Positions 22,153 through 31,900 of a stretch of 64,000 bases of DNA are shown here, in pieces. The DNA is from a virus, in IMG/VR virus record IMGVR_UViG_3300030117_006323, positions 1 to 64,000 of that record. One strand, 5' to 3'. The notes under the pieces were generated by a model. That model had not been told where the DNA came from and did not search any database. It worked only from the letters and a program-made list of their open reading frames with translations. How positions within the stretch are numbered: position 1 is the stretch's first letter; the number at the start of each line of letters is the position of its first letter. A program made the translations under genes and the position numbers.

Positions 22153-22763
22153 GTAAGGTAATGGCAATAGACATCGAGACAAGTAACTATTCACACGAAA
22201 TCGGTGGGTGGGATAACACATCCATGTTCGACCCTACAGTGGTGACCACATACGATGGGGAGGTGGGGACTGTTTATTGCAACAAGGCTCTTGACCCATC
22301 TGGATTCCCTGAAGGGACTCTCTTCAAAGAATTGCACCCAAAAGTGTTAGGCGAGGACCTTGATGAGTTCGTACAAAAAGGCGGGCGCATCCTCGGACAC
22401 AACATCATTGGGTTCGATTTGCCTGTATTGCGCGATGCACTTGATTGTTGGACAGCAGGTGATTTGTTGCAGAAAAAAGATAGCCTTCTAGTGGATACAT
22501 CACGACTCAGCAAACAGGCTAAGATTCATTTCCATGACTTGAATACACTCTCACGGCACACCCTAGACGATGTGAAAAGCCAGTCTAGCGCAGATGCTCC
22601 CATCATGTGGAAGCAAGGGCGCTACAATGAAGTGGCTGCATATTGTCTGAAGGACAGCCAATTGACACACCGCCTATGGTCACACGGATGTGAGCATGGC
22701 ATCATCAAGTCACGCTGCAAAGATACTGGCAGCGTCATAGAAATCGAGGTGGAATGGAATTGA
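22149..22763 (+). CDS. DEDD 3'-5' exonuclease (RNase H fold), 204 aa
   Basis: AIDIETS (Exo I, D-x-E), GHNIIGFDLPVL (Exo II with Asp) and YNEVAAYCLKDSQLT (Exo III of the DEDDy type) are all present in the right order. Proofreading or DNA-processing role, separate from the exonuclease domain inside the polymerase. ATG 22149 overlaps the previous stop. The last ten bases overlap the start of the chaperonin gene (ATG 22754). Family-level assignment is firm, substrate is not. Confidence 0.85.
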   Translation: MSKVMAIDIETSNYSHEIGGWDNTSMFDPTVVTTYDGEVGTVYCNKALDPSGFPEGTLFKELHPKVLGEDLDEFVQKGGRILGHNIIGFDLPVLRDALDCWTAGDLLQKKDSLLVDTSRLSKQAKIHFHDLNTLSRHTLDDVKSQSSADAPIMWKQGRYNEVAAYCLKDSQLTHRLWSHGCEHGIIKSRCKDTGSVIEIEVEWN

Positions 22764-24307
22764 CCGAAGAACAGCAAAGAGTAGTAGTGGTGCGCGACGA
22801 GCAGCCACAAAAAGGAAGAGAGGCACAGATGCACAACATCCGTGCGGCCAAAGCGGTGGCAGACACAGTGCGTAGCACACTCGGCCCTGCTGGTATGGAC
22901 AAGATGATGGTGGATGGACACGGCAATGTCATTGTAACCAATGATGGAGCGACCATCCTCCGCGAATTAGACGTAGCACACCCGGGTGCAAAGATGGTCA
23001 TTGATATGGCTAAGACCCAAGAGAGCGTATGCTACGATGGAACGACCAGTACAGTAGTGCTCGGTGGACAACTTCTAGGGAACAGTGAACAACTATTCCA
23101 GAAGGGTCTGCACCCTAACGTAGTGTGTCGTGGTTTCCATCAAGCATCGCGCTGGGCTGTAGAACATGCCCAGAGCCTACCCACAGGTAGTGTGAGCCTC
23201 AATGATGTGGCGCGCACAGCGATGACAGGCAAGACAGTTGAGCACGCAATTGACAAAGCGGCTGACCTGTGTGTCTCTGCGGTCACAGACGCGCAAGGAG
23301 ACCCCAAGAAGGTCCGTGTTGTCTGTCAACCCGGTGGTTCTATGGAAGAATCTCATTTGTTCCCCGGTATTATTTTGCAAAAGGAGTTCGTATTCCCAAG
23401 CACAGGTGTGAAGAACGCCTGTCTATTGGTGAATACTGGTTTTGAACCAGAGAAGGGACAGCCGGGACCCGGCATTCAGTTCTCTTCAGCAAAAGAAGCC
23501 AAACAATTCTACACTGACCAAACACGCAATGTGTTGTTAGATTCAGCCAAGACTGTCATCGAAGCAATGCCGGACGGTGGTGTTCTATTCGCTCGTGACG
23601 GTGTTCATGAACTGATTGCTAAGCATCTGTCAGATGCAGGAATTGATGTGGTACGCCGCGTCATGGAGAGTGATATGATTGCACTATCCAATATGTTGGC
23701 CATGCCTATTGCTCATGAGCCCTCCGATATACCTGCATCAGTAGCCACTGGTATTGGTGAGTTCAAAATAAGCATCCGAGAGGATACGATTGGGGATATG
23801 AAGTTCGTTGTTGTCGAAGGTTCACCTGAACATGTATCCACCCTCGTCCTACGTGGGGCTACACGTGCTACACTCGATGAGTATGAGAGAGCCTTTGAAG
23901 ATGCGATTGGTGTAACCAGTTTGGCCTTCAAGGATGGCAAGGTGGTGTCCGGTGGAGGAAGCGCTTACATCTCTATGGCCCATCATCTACGTACACGTGC
24001 AGCAGATATGGGAGGGCGTGAGCAGATGGCTGTAGAAGCCTTCGCAGAGGCGCTAGAGATTATCCCTGCTACTATCGCAGAGAATGCAGGACACGACCCA
24101 TTGGACACAATTCTCGCACTACGTAACGACCACGCAAATGGCCAAATAGAATCTGGCCCTGATGTAGAGAATGGTGGTACATGCTCAATGGCTGATAAAT
24201 CAGTCTTTGAACCATTATCGGTAGTCACACAGTCCGTGCAGAGTGCAACTGAGGTAGCCATCAGCATCCTACGTATTGATGACATCATCAGTAAGAGGGC
24301 TGCATGA
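22754..24307 (+). CDS. ths: Group II chaperonin (thermosome) subunit, 517 aa
   Basis: Full-length thermosome: REAQMHNIRAAKAVADTVRSTLGPAGMDKMMVDGHGNVIVTNDGATIL and later CYDGTTSTVVL are the ATP-binding segments (here cited as key motifs TLGPAGMDK, TNDGATIL, DGTTSTVV). VVSGGGSAYISMA is the C-terminal equatorial motif, and the end PLSVVTQSVQSATEVAISILRIDDII is typical. The usual GDGTT reads YDGTT, the first Gly only. It probably folds viral structural proteins. Chaperonin genes are a hallmark of magroviruses. The gene sits in the replication arm rather than near the capsid genes, beside TFIIB. Confidence 0.95.
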   Translation: MELTEEQQRVVVVRDEQPQKGREAQMHNIRAAKAVADTVRSTLGPAGMDKMMVDGHGNVIVTNDGATILRELDVAHPGAKMVIDMAKTQESVCYDGTTSTVVLGGQLLGNSEQLFQKGLHPNVVCRGFHQASRWAVEHAQSLPTGSVSLNDVARTAMTGKTVEHAIDKAADLCVSAVTDAQGDPKKVRVVCQPGGSMEESHLFPGIILQKEFVFPSTGVKNACLLVNTGFEPEKGQPGPGIQFSSAKEAKQFYTDQTRNVLLDSAKTVIEAMPDGGVLFARDGVHELIAKHLSDAGIDVVRRVMESDMIALSNMLAMPIAHEPSDIPASVATGIGEFKISIREDTIGDMKFVVVEGSPEHVSTLVLRGATRATLDEYERAFEDAIGVTSLAFKDGKVVSGGGSAYISMAHHLRTRAADMGGREQMAVEAFAEALEIIPATIAENAGHDPLDTILALRNDHANGQIESGPDVENGGTCSMADKSVFEPLSVVTQSVQSATEVAISILRIDDIISKRAA

Positions 24308-25233
24308 TGACTGAGGAAGTCGAGCATATCACAAAATGCCCTGAATGTTTGAGCCGAAATATCGACACCGATATGACGCGAGGAGAGACAACGTGCATAG
24401 ATTGTGGCCTTGTTTTAGATGACAATCTCATAGACCCGGGCGCAGAGTGGCGCATCCACACGATGGAACAAGGACAAGACAGGTCTAGAACAGGTGCACC
24501 GATGAATACGATGCTACACGATAAAGGCCTGAGCACAGACATTGATTGGCAGAACAGAGATTACTCTGGAAAGAAAATCAATGACAGTAGAACACGTTCA
24601 CAACTGTATAGGATGCGTAAGTGGCAAAAGCGTGCGCGTATCGGCAATTCCCAAGAGCGTAATCTGGCTGTTGCTCTCGCTGAAATCGACAGAATGTCAA
24701 GCAAATTAGGTTTGCCTAAGATGGTGAGGGAGGCAAGCGCGGACTTGTACCGTAAGTGCGTTGAAGCCAACCTCATCCGTGGGCGTTCAATTGATGCTGT
24801 AACTGCTGCATCATTGTATGTGGCGTGCAGACAGTGCAACATTCCAAGAACACTTGGTGAAATCGGAAGTGCTGCTCGGGCCGGTAGAAAAGAAATAGGC
24901 AGAACTGAGAGGTTCATCAAACGCGAATTGAAGATTCGTTTACCTGTGCAAAGGGCCGCTGATTATCTGGCTAGGTTTTCTAGCATGCTAGGTCTCGATG
25001 CACAGACAGAACTTGTGGCTAGGCGCATGTGTGATGAATTAGAACTGAGGGAACTAGATAGTGGCCGTGGGCCCATGGGTATTGCAGCCGCTACCTTGTA
25101 CATCGCAAGCGTGCAAACGGGACGCAGGAGGACACAGAAGGATGTCGCTGATGTCTGCGGTGTCACCGAAGTGACCATTCGTAATCGCTACAAGGAGATT
25201 GTGAACTCACTCAACCTCGATTTGACTATCTAG
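24304..25233 (+). CDS. tfb: Transcription initiation factor TFIIB (TFB), 309 aa
   Basis: N-terminal zinc ribbon CPECLSRNID...CIDCGLVLDD, B-finger region PGAEWRIHTMEQGQDRSRTGAPM, then two cyclin repeats (LAVALAEIDRMSSKLGLP… and FSSMLGLDAQTELVARRMCDELELREL…). The second ends ADVCGVTEVTIRNRYKEIV, the DNA-binding helix that reads the BRE. Complete and standard in length. A virus-encoded TFB could direct host RNA polymerase to viral promoters such as the TTTAAG motif. It is the last + strand gene and overlaps the first - strand gene tail to tail by 27 bases. Starts by ATGA overlap with the chaperonin. Confidence 0.95.
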   Translation: MMTEEVEHITKCPECLSRNIDTDMTRGETTCIDCGLVLDDNLIDPGAEWRIHTMEQGQDRSRTGAPMNTMLHDKGLSTDIDWQNRDYSGKKINDSRTRSQLYRMRKWQKRARIGNSQERNLAVALAEIDRMSSKLGLPKMVREASADLYRKCVEANLIRGRSIDAVTAASLYVACRQCNIPRTLGEIGSAARAGRKEIGRTERFIKRELKIRLPVQRAADYLARFSSMLGLDAQTELVARRMCDELELRELDSGRGPMGIAAATLYIASVQTGRRRTQKDVADVCGVTEVTIRNRYKEIVNSLNLDLTI

Positions 25234-25461
25234 AACTCGGCCCCAATTCTGGCTACGAAGGATAGCATATTCTTTGGCGTTCTCGACTGCCTTGGGGTAC
25301 TCCTTCCCATCCTTCCAGATGTGGCTACAACTAAGACACTCCCATAGGAAAATGCGAGTACGTGCATGGTCCGCGTAATGACCTGTGATGCGCTTAGGGA
25401 AATCAACCACTCGGCACTGTGGGCATTTGCGCTTGAGTTTATCGAGCAAAGCGCCCATCAT
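25207..25461 (-). CDS. Small zinc-ribbon protein, 84 aa
   Basis: KRKCPQCRVVDFP then LWECLSCSHIWKDGK form a classic four-cysteine zinc ribbon of the type found in phage and archaeal small proteins, some related to transcription elongation factors. ATG 25461 overlaps the stop of the upstream tail gene (ATGA), a second ATG is at 25458. It is the last gene of the - strand arm, and its 3' end overlaps the end of TFB. Function unknown. Confidence 0.75.
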   Translation of the reverse strand: MMGALLDKLKRKCPQCRVVDFPKRITGHYADHARTRIFLWECLSCSHIWKDGKEYPKAVENAKEYAILRSQNWGRVLDSQIEVE

Positions 25462-26861
25462 ACCACCACTTGTTTGACCCACGCAGAGCCAGTGTACACG
25501 AAGCGACCATACTTGCCATTGGTGATGGCTACACCGATTCCACTGCTGTCAAATGTAATCGTATTAGACCCGCCTGTGTGAGTGACTTCGACAGTGTGTC
25601 CCGGAGGGAATGTACCACTAGGGTTCAGATTGAGATTGCCGCTTGCATTGATTAGCCAGATGTCAAAACCATCGAAGGTGAAGGTTTGAGCAGAGCCAGT
25701 TGTGAGAGCGTTCACTTTGCTCGGCCCTAGCCTCCATGTGTGCCTCCCGCCACCAGTAGCAGTCACAATCAATTTGGCGTTACTGCCACCGCCTGATACA
25801 GTAAGAATGTCACCTACTTGGTAATTAGTGCCACCAGCCGCTACAGCAGTGATTGCATTGATAGCCCCAGAATTGACCGTATAGGTCACTGTACAGCCAC
25901 TACCGGGCCCAGCCCCTACCGAGGTAGCAACGCCAGAGCCAGCGCTGTATCCTGAGCCTGCACTGCCCGTTACGATTGCTACAGCGGTCACAGCCCCTGC
26001 TTGCTTTGCTGAGAAGTATAGATTCTGGCCACCTGTGACAGCATCATGACTCAACCAAAGGGCACCGAAGTCACAATCCGAATCAGCGAGAGAGCCAACT
26101 GCATCTCCGCCCCCGTGTAAGTTGTTTAGGTCGGTTACACTATCTACTGAAGCGGCAGTGGTGACTGCTTTCATGGGGTGTAAGTACATCGGGCCACCAT
26201 TGAGGAAATGCCTCTTGTCATTACCTTCAGCCAAGGTGATTTTATCACTTCCACCACCAGCATTGTATGTAGCACGTACAACCGCTAGAACGACAGATTG
26301 CATGTTGCTGAGAGTATCATTGTGTGGGTCTGATAGATAGTCCGAAGGACTGTCGGCATAGGATGCTATGGAAGTAGTCACAGGAGTGCCTTGCATGTAA
26401 CAAATGTGACCCGTAGCACCACCACCAGTACCGCTAGTATCTCCGTCTGCGCAAATATAGATGGTGTACAGCACTTCTTGCCCTGACTCTAGAGCGACAC
26501 TACCTCCATTTGTTCTATCGTATTTGTATCCGTTTTGTCCTGTCCCTCCTGAAGCGTTAAGACCGAATGTGAGTTGATTACCGGGGCCATTAGCGAATGA
26601 ATAAACAAGCCCGTCAAGTACACAAAAACCACCTTGGATGGTGACATCGGTCCCAGATACAGTCACTGCTCCCGGTAATTTCTCAGGAGTATTACGGTCC
26701 GCATGAGCAGCGTTTCCATCAGATTGGAGAAGTATGCCATTGCCGTGCACACCTTCATACGGATTGGTGATAGAAGCACTCAAAATATGGTCTCCATCTC
26801 GCAAGCCGTCAATTGTATTTGTCAAGACAGCGTCGGTGTGCCCAGAGAGTGGATTAGGCAT
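25458..26861 (-). CDS. Virion/tail-tip type protein, 467 aa
   Basis: Rich in Gly, Ser, Thr and Asn with beta-strand repeats, as in fibre or baseplate proteins. Segments AGSGYSAGSGVATSVGAG and VAAGGTNYQVGDILTVSGGG match a repeat (G-x-G-Y-x-x-G-D-x-[IL]-T-[IV]) common in phage structural proteins, which also occurs in the hub protein at 27208. The C-terminus, NASGNLNLNP...GKYGRFVYTGSAWV, has the W-x-x-V ending usual for fibre caps. Starts at ATG 26861 by TAATG overlap. Confidence 0.7.
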   Translation of the reverse strand: MPNPLSGHTDAVLTNTIDGLRDGDHILSASITNPYEGVHGNGILLQSDGNAAHADRNTPEKLPGAVTVSGTDVTIQGGFCVLDGLVYSFANGPGNQLTFGLNASGGTGQNGYKYDRTNGGSVALESGQEVLYTIYICADGDTSGTGGGATGHICYMQGTPVTTSIASYADSPSDYLSDPHNDTLSNMQSVVLAVVRATYNAGGGSDKITLAEGNDKRHFLNGGPMYLHPMKAVTTAASVDSVTDLNNLHGGGDAVGSLADSDCDFGALWLSHDAVTGGQNLYFSAKQAGAVTAVAIVTGSAGSGYSAGSGVATSVGAGPGSGCTVTYTVNSGAINAITAVAAGGTNYQVGDILTVSGGGSNAKLIVTATGGGRHTWRLGPSKVNALTTGSAQTFTFDGFDIWLINASGNLNLNPSGTFPPGHTVEVTHTGGSNTITFDSSGIGVAITNGKYGRFVYTGSAWVKQVVV

Positions 26862-27208
26862 TATGCTACCTCCATGATAATTTGTATCACATATTCATTT
26901 AAGGCTGTTTTGGTGAGATTAGGCATATTGAATCTAGCGATGGGTGTGTAAGTCCCATCTGTGGCCCGATGCTGGAGAAAAACTTCTGAAATGGATTCAT
27001 CGAACTCATACTGTGTCCCCATCTTTGCTTCCACTAGTAACATGGTGTCGTTGAAAATTTTGACAGTCGGAGTCAACTTGGTGACGGGCCTTCCTGCTGC
27101 TGTATCGTCCGCTGTGGCAAAGGATGAATCAAATCCTAGTACCATTTCATTGATATTATTGGCTAAAGTTTCAATCAGTAATCTTTTGGCTCGATTTACG
27201 ATGGGCAT
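26861..27208 (-). CDS. Small structural protein, 115 aa
   Basis: ATG 27208 overlaps the TAA of the hub gene (TAATG). Sequence starts MPIVNRAKRLLIETLANNINEMVLGFDSS, with a beta-rich remainder and no motif I recognise. By position between the hub and a tail-tip protein it may be a baseplate or tail accessory protein. Confidence 0.65.
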   Translation of the reverse strand: MPIVNRAKRLLIETLANNINEMVLGFDSSFATADDTAAGRPVTKLTPTVKIFNDTMLLVEAKMGTQYEFDESISEVFLQHRATDGTYTPIARFNMPNLTKTALNEYVIQIIMEVA

Positions 27209-28926
27209 TACGCAATACCTCCTTGTTTGACATTTATTGATTTAGATGACCCAATCTCTTCTGCTATTGTGTTGAGGCCATGTGGCTTAGTTGGGATGGA
27301 GCATTGGAATCCTGAACCTCCAGAAGGGGATACAGCATGTTGAGTTAGATTGGCACCTAAAGTGTAGAGCGTACCAGCGACAGTAATTACTGCTTTCTCA
27401 ACTGCACCGGAGCCATCCACATCTTTCACTTTGACTTGCATTTTAGTGGAACTAGAGGCGGCGTTTGTCAATGTGATAACATCATTTACAGAATAACCAG
27501 ACCCACCTGCTGTGATTGTAATTAAACCACAACCGCCTTCGGGTGGTGTTGCTATGTAGATATTTTTCCTCCCGATAACTGACCTTGTGCCACTTCCAAT
27601 CAATTTCTTCCGATTAGATACTAATCTCCCTGAAGCGAGGATATATACACCAGTAAATATGTTACCGTCGAAAGATAAAACTTCTTGAGAAGTACCTGAA
27701 GTCACATCTTCAATTAACTTTTCATCATTAAATACACCATCTTCTATGAATTGATTATACATTTCATGTGTTGAAAAACCATCTGTAATAACAAGGTCTG
27801 TTGTCCGGTTTTTTAACTTATGTGTCACTTTAGAGACCATTTTTGTTTGGTTGTTTATTTTAATTAAATCACCTGCGTTTAGCGATTGGTTGTCTATTGA
27901 ATTCGTGACTATGACTGATGATTCACTCTTATTATTTTGCGATAAAATTTCTCTACCAATTCGTCGTGCTGATGACATATTTTTGATGGTCGGGTCCACA
28001 ATAATACCTCCATCTTTTGTCGAAGTAGAGCCATCTCTATTGTATTGATTAACCGGATTGCTAACTGTTGATTGTACATTGAAATTTAAACCCCTCTGTT
28101 TACCTACAATGGTCACACGGTCCATAGAAGGGGTTTTGTGAACTTGCTGTATTCTTGCATCCAAAATGTTCAAAGTTTTAGGCTCTTCTCCAGATTGAAT
28201 TTTAGTATATGACAGATTACCAAATTTATCGTGTTTGACCATTCTCTTGTCATGCTTTCCGATAAAACGTAAAGCCGATATGAGATTGGTTTTGTAAAAA
28301 TCATGGGCCAAGAAAGTTTGACTGTGGCTAATTTTCTCTTGGATTACAGCGTAAGGTGTTGTTTTACGTGAGAGATTGATTGAAGTTAAAACGTCATCAA
28401 TAGCGGTGACTGCTAATTTCATAGCAAGGTCAGTAGTTCTGAGACCTACATCTATCTCATGCCCTAAACGGACAGAGCCTTCTTCAAAACCAATTGTCTG
28501 CAATGTCTGCCCTTTCATATTGGGTAGAGTCAATCGGCTCCCGAGGTTGGTGGATTCGACAGAATCAGCGACGATTCTTTCGCTGTAATCTTCAGAACCA
28601 TACATCACAACAGGCAAAGTGGCACCAGTGCTCAATTTCTCCCCTGCGAAATATACATCGCCTTCATAGAAATGACCGGGTTTTTGTGTGTGTACTAAGC
28701 GGACAGCGCTTTCCTCTTCGACGACTTGATAAGTGCGCTCTGAGGCTACTTGGAATGAATTCTTCGCAGCAGGTGTAACAGCCATCTTTTGGCTAGAATT
28801 ACCAGTCGCGTAGATGGCGTGATGTACACAGTTATCTACGAACACGGGAGTGCGGGCTACCTTCATGATAGTAGGTTGGTCGGCATCCGACCTCCCAGTT
28901 CTCCCGTTTGACACTACGTTGCCCAT
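27208..28926 (-). CDS. Tail hub/baseplate-like protein, 572 aa
   Basis: The start is ATG 28926, five bases after the end of the giant gene, with GGAGAGTGA upstream. The frame is open further back but that overlaps the giant. Middle segments RRIGREILSQNNKSES and SLNAGDLIKINNQTKMV resemble tail hub proteins of the gpD/late-control type (a G-D-x-I-x-I motif near the C-terminal barrel). A Gly-rich tail contains GSGYSVNDVITLTN, the repeat also seen at 25458. Structural role is inferred from position and this resemblance. Confidence 0.6.
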   Translation of the reverse strand: MGNVVSNGRTGRSDADQPTIMKVARTPVFVDNCVHHAIYATGNSSQKMAVTPAAKNSFQVASERTYQVVEEESAVRLVHTQKPGHFYEGDVYFAGEKLSTGATLPVVMYGSEDYSERIVADSVESTNLGSRLTLPNMKGQTLQTIGFEEGSVRLGHEIDVGLRTTDLAMKLAVTAIDDVLTSINLSRKTTPYAVIQEKISHSQTFLAHDFYKTNLISALRFIGKHDKRMVKHDKFGNLSYTKIQSGEEPKTLNILDARIQQVHKTPSMDRVTIVGKQRGLNFNVQSTVSNPVNQYNRDGSTSTKDGGIIVDPTIKNMSSARRIGREILSQNNKSESSVIVTNSIDNQSLNAGDLIKINNQTKMVSKVTHKLKNRTTDLVITDGFSTHEMYNQFIEDGVFNDEKLIEDVTSGTSQEVLSFDGNIFTGVYILASGRLVSNRKKLIGSGTRSVIGRKNIYIATPPEGGCGLITITAGGSGYSVNDVITLTNAASSSTKMQVKVKDVDGSGAVEKAVITVAGTLYTLGANLTQHAVSPSGGSGFQCSIPTKPHGLNTIAEEIGSSKSINVKQGGIA

Positions 28927-28930
28927 TGTA

Positions 28931-31900
28931 TCACTCTCCGCTGTGGTCTCCTGTGTTATAAGATGCAGTCCCTTCTTCACCCTTAGCGTGTAGAGTTTGG
29001 CTGTGTCTAGGTTGAACACTGTAATCTCTACGTGTGATGCTAGAACCATCGGCATCTGTCGAGTAGAATCGTCGCCGTGGAGCGTCACTACGGAAATGCT
29101 CTAGTGTGTTTTCTGTGATAAGAATACGCGCTACTGTTTTGTCAAGAGCCACGCTGTAACCACTCACATCAGCACCGGGGATATTGGGGCCACTCGATAG
29201 ACTGAGAGTTGGGGCAGCCGAATCAATTGTGTAAGATGGTGAATAGGGTGGGCTGACTGGTGTAACAGTACCTGTGCGAGCATTCGGCATATCATAATTG
29301 AACAGACCGTATTTACCACCAGATGTTGAACGATAAGCATCATTCCCATCTTGGGGTGTGCTACTCTTTGTGACAGAATCAGCCCGGAATATTTCTACGT
29401 GTCTGTTGTCTAACACTCGGCTTGGCCTCAATAGGAATCTCACCGTCTTGTCAAAGTAATTCATCTGTGTCCCAGATACCGCATTGTGTGTACCTGCTGT
29501 GCTACTTACTACAGGTCCATCTTGATACGGGTTAGAAGGATTCCATGATTTGAATGTGGATGTGCTGCCAATGCCGTATTTTGAAGCAAGATATGCTTCG
29601 ACTTGTTCAATTTCAGTTGTGGATAGAGCGCGATTGTATTGAATGATTTCAGCCATATCGCCATTCAATTGATATGACGATGTAGCATTCGTTCCTAATT
29701 GCGATGCATCTGCTGTAGATTTGTAGAAGTTGGCGCTTTGTGTACCAACTTGTACGCCATCTACTCTGAATAATTGTGTAGCAGATGCGCCAGCCCCATT
29801 TCCTCCACTCACTTGACCGACTAGTATGGAAGGTACTCCGCTAGTAGAAGCACTGTCACCACTTGCCGACAATGCCTTCCAAGAAGAGTCAGCGCCCACC
29901 CAGAATTCCCAATTGTTATTGCCGCCAGTATTTCTCATATCAGCGTAGAAGTTGAAGCCAGAGCGAGTAACTGGACTACTACTTCGGCTGTCAATAATTG
30001 CTTCAATGGCGTCAGTGTCGGAACTTACGGCTGTAACAATGAAAACAGTGAATTCGTTAGTATTCAAACCAGCGTCAAAGTTGAGTGCGAGTTTATCTGA
30101 ACCGTCGAAATTGACTACAGGCTTGCTGTTGAAATCTGAATCAGATGCTACATACGAAGGTTGTAAACTGCTAGTTGATTGTGTGAAGTGTCTTGAATTG
30201 CCGGACAAATCGTCCCATTGTGTCACCGCTGCTCCGCCAGCCAAATCGAGAGAATCAGATTTTAGCCACAATGCCAAGCCACTCAACGGCATTTGTTGCC
30301 CCCAACCTGAGTCATCGAATGGTTGAGCGTAGTTACGAACTTCCAACACATACGTTCCACCCAGTGGCCACATAGCATGCGCGTTGGATAAACGGACAAC
30401 CGCAGCATCTGGCTGTGTAGCCCATGTAGGAGTGGTGAGGTCGAAGTGAGTCAATGTTGTACTACCTGCATTGAATGCTCCTCTTAGCGAGAGTCGTTGC
30501 CCGACCTCCTTGTCTGTGTGTAGGCTATGTGCTTGCGTGGACATGGCGATATGGTCAGTTTCTTGGCCACCCGAAATCGCTTCAATAGTTTCAACATCCA
30601 AACCAATACGAGGGGCGCTTCTAGACATTGGGTCAGCCAATGTGACACCGCCAATAGTGAATGTACCTGAGACAGTTTCGACCTTTTCGCTAACGTTTGC
30701 TTCCGGCTTGAGTAAACCATCTTGGGCTACACCTAATCTAGCGCTGATACCTCTAGGTATTTCTGTTGATGCAGGTGCCGAATTAGCAGGTCTGAGATAA
30801 CCAGTAGTGAAGGGAGGTTCGGCTGTGCTATGTGATAGAACTAGACCTGCTGGTAGTAAATCTTCAGAGATGTCATGCAACAAACTCTCATTGAATACAG
30901 TTGGCCAACGCATGCCCCGGCCATCACCACGGTCTCCAATACGTTGCGCTCTCTTTGGATTGAACCAATCAACCCGGGTCATATCTGAATTGTTAGTTGA
31001 ATTGGTTGTTCCTTCTTGCTCTGTTTTGTAAGAAGCGCCGTCATCATGCCATAAGTCAGTTGCACTTGGTTTGAGATTAGCATAGGCGTCGTCGGTGTAT
31101 GCTTCTTCTGGGTCCCAAGCCGGACGAATTCCGAACCCACGTGCAGGGAATCTACGGACATCTTCACCGCGAGTGTTACCCCACCAATCGACAAGATAGA
31201 ATCTGTGGGCTTCTGCAATTTCATCAATGCCTAGTCCAGAATCATCGCCGGGATATTTTTTGCGGACAGTAGATGCATTTCTGACTGTTCTAGTAGGACA
31301 ACCGAAAGGTCGTGTCATACGCCTACCGTGACTGTATCTCACTTGACGCATTGTCTGGTCATTACCAAGCATAGCGGTGGCTTGTGTTTGCCTTTCTAAG
31401 ATGCCAGCGTTAGTGGCATTCCAAACGATGTCCGCAGCCCCACTTAAGCCAGCGTCTGCGTTTTCTTTCCAACCACCCGAAGCCTGAGTCCGGCTGTCTT
31501 GAGCGACAAACGGGCCATGGGAGTATCCTGTCATATTGTACTCGGCTGAAGAACTGTGCCCGCCTGTGAAAGAGGTGTGTGTTGTGTTGTCCAATGTTGA
31601 TACAATGACAGTATTACCCGCAGAACCAGCGACATTTTGAGTGAACGTCAGAGTGCCAGCCCCATCATCAGCGACTAAGATTTTGCCATTATGACCAGAT
31701 GCATGTTCAACAGCGCCCTTCAGAGAAGTAGCATTTGCGGCAGCGCCTCCATTGGCGTCGAATTGATTTGAAGCAAACGCCGCTGTGTTTTTGGCTGTGT
31801 ATGTTTTGGTCGTCCCGTCTGTTGAGATGAGGATGATTGTTCTGTCTGTAGTCGGGTCACCTGTGAATGTGATACTGGCTGTTGCCGCTGTCTCTTCTAC

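Noticed and set aside
27208-29088. Hub gene start upstream at 29088, overlapping the giant gene
   Set aside because: This would overlap the giant frame by ~160 bases; ATG 28926 has GGAGAGTGA directly before it and follows the giant stop by five bases.
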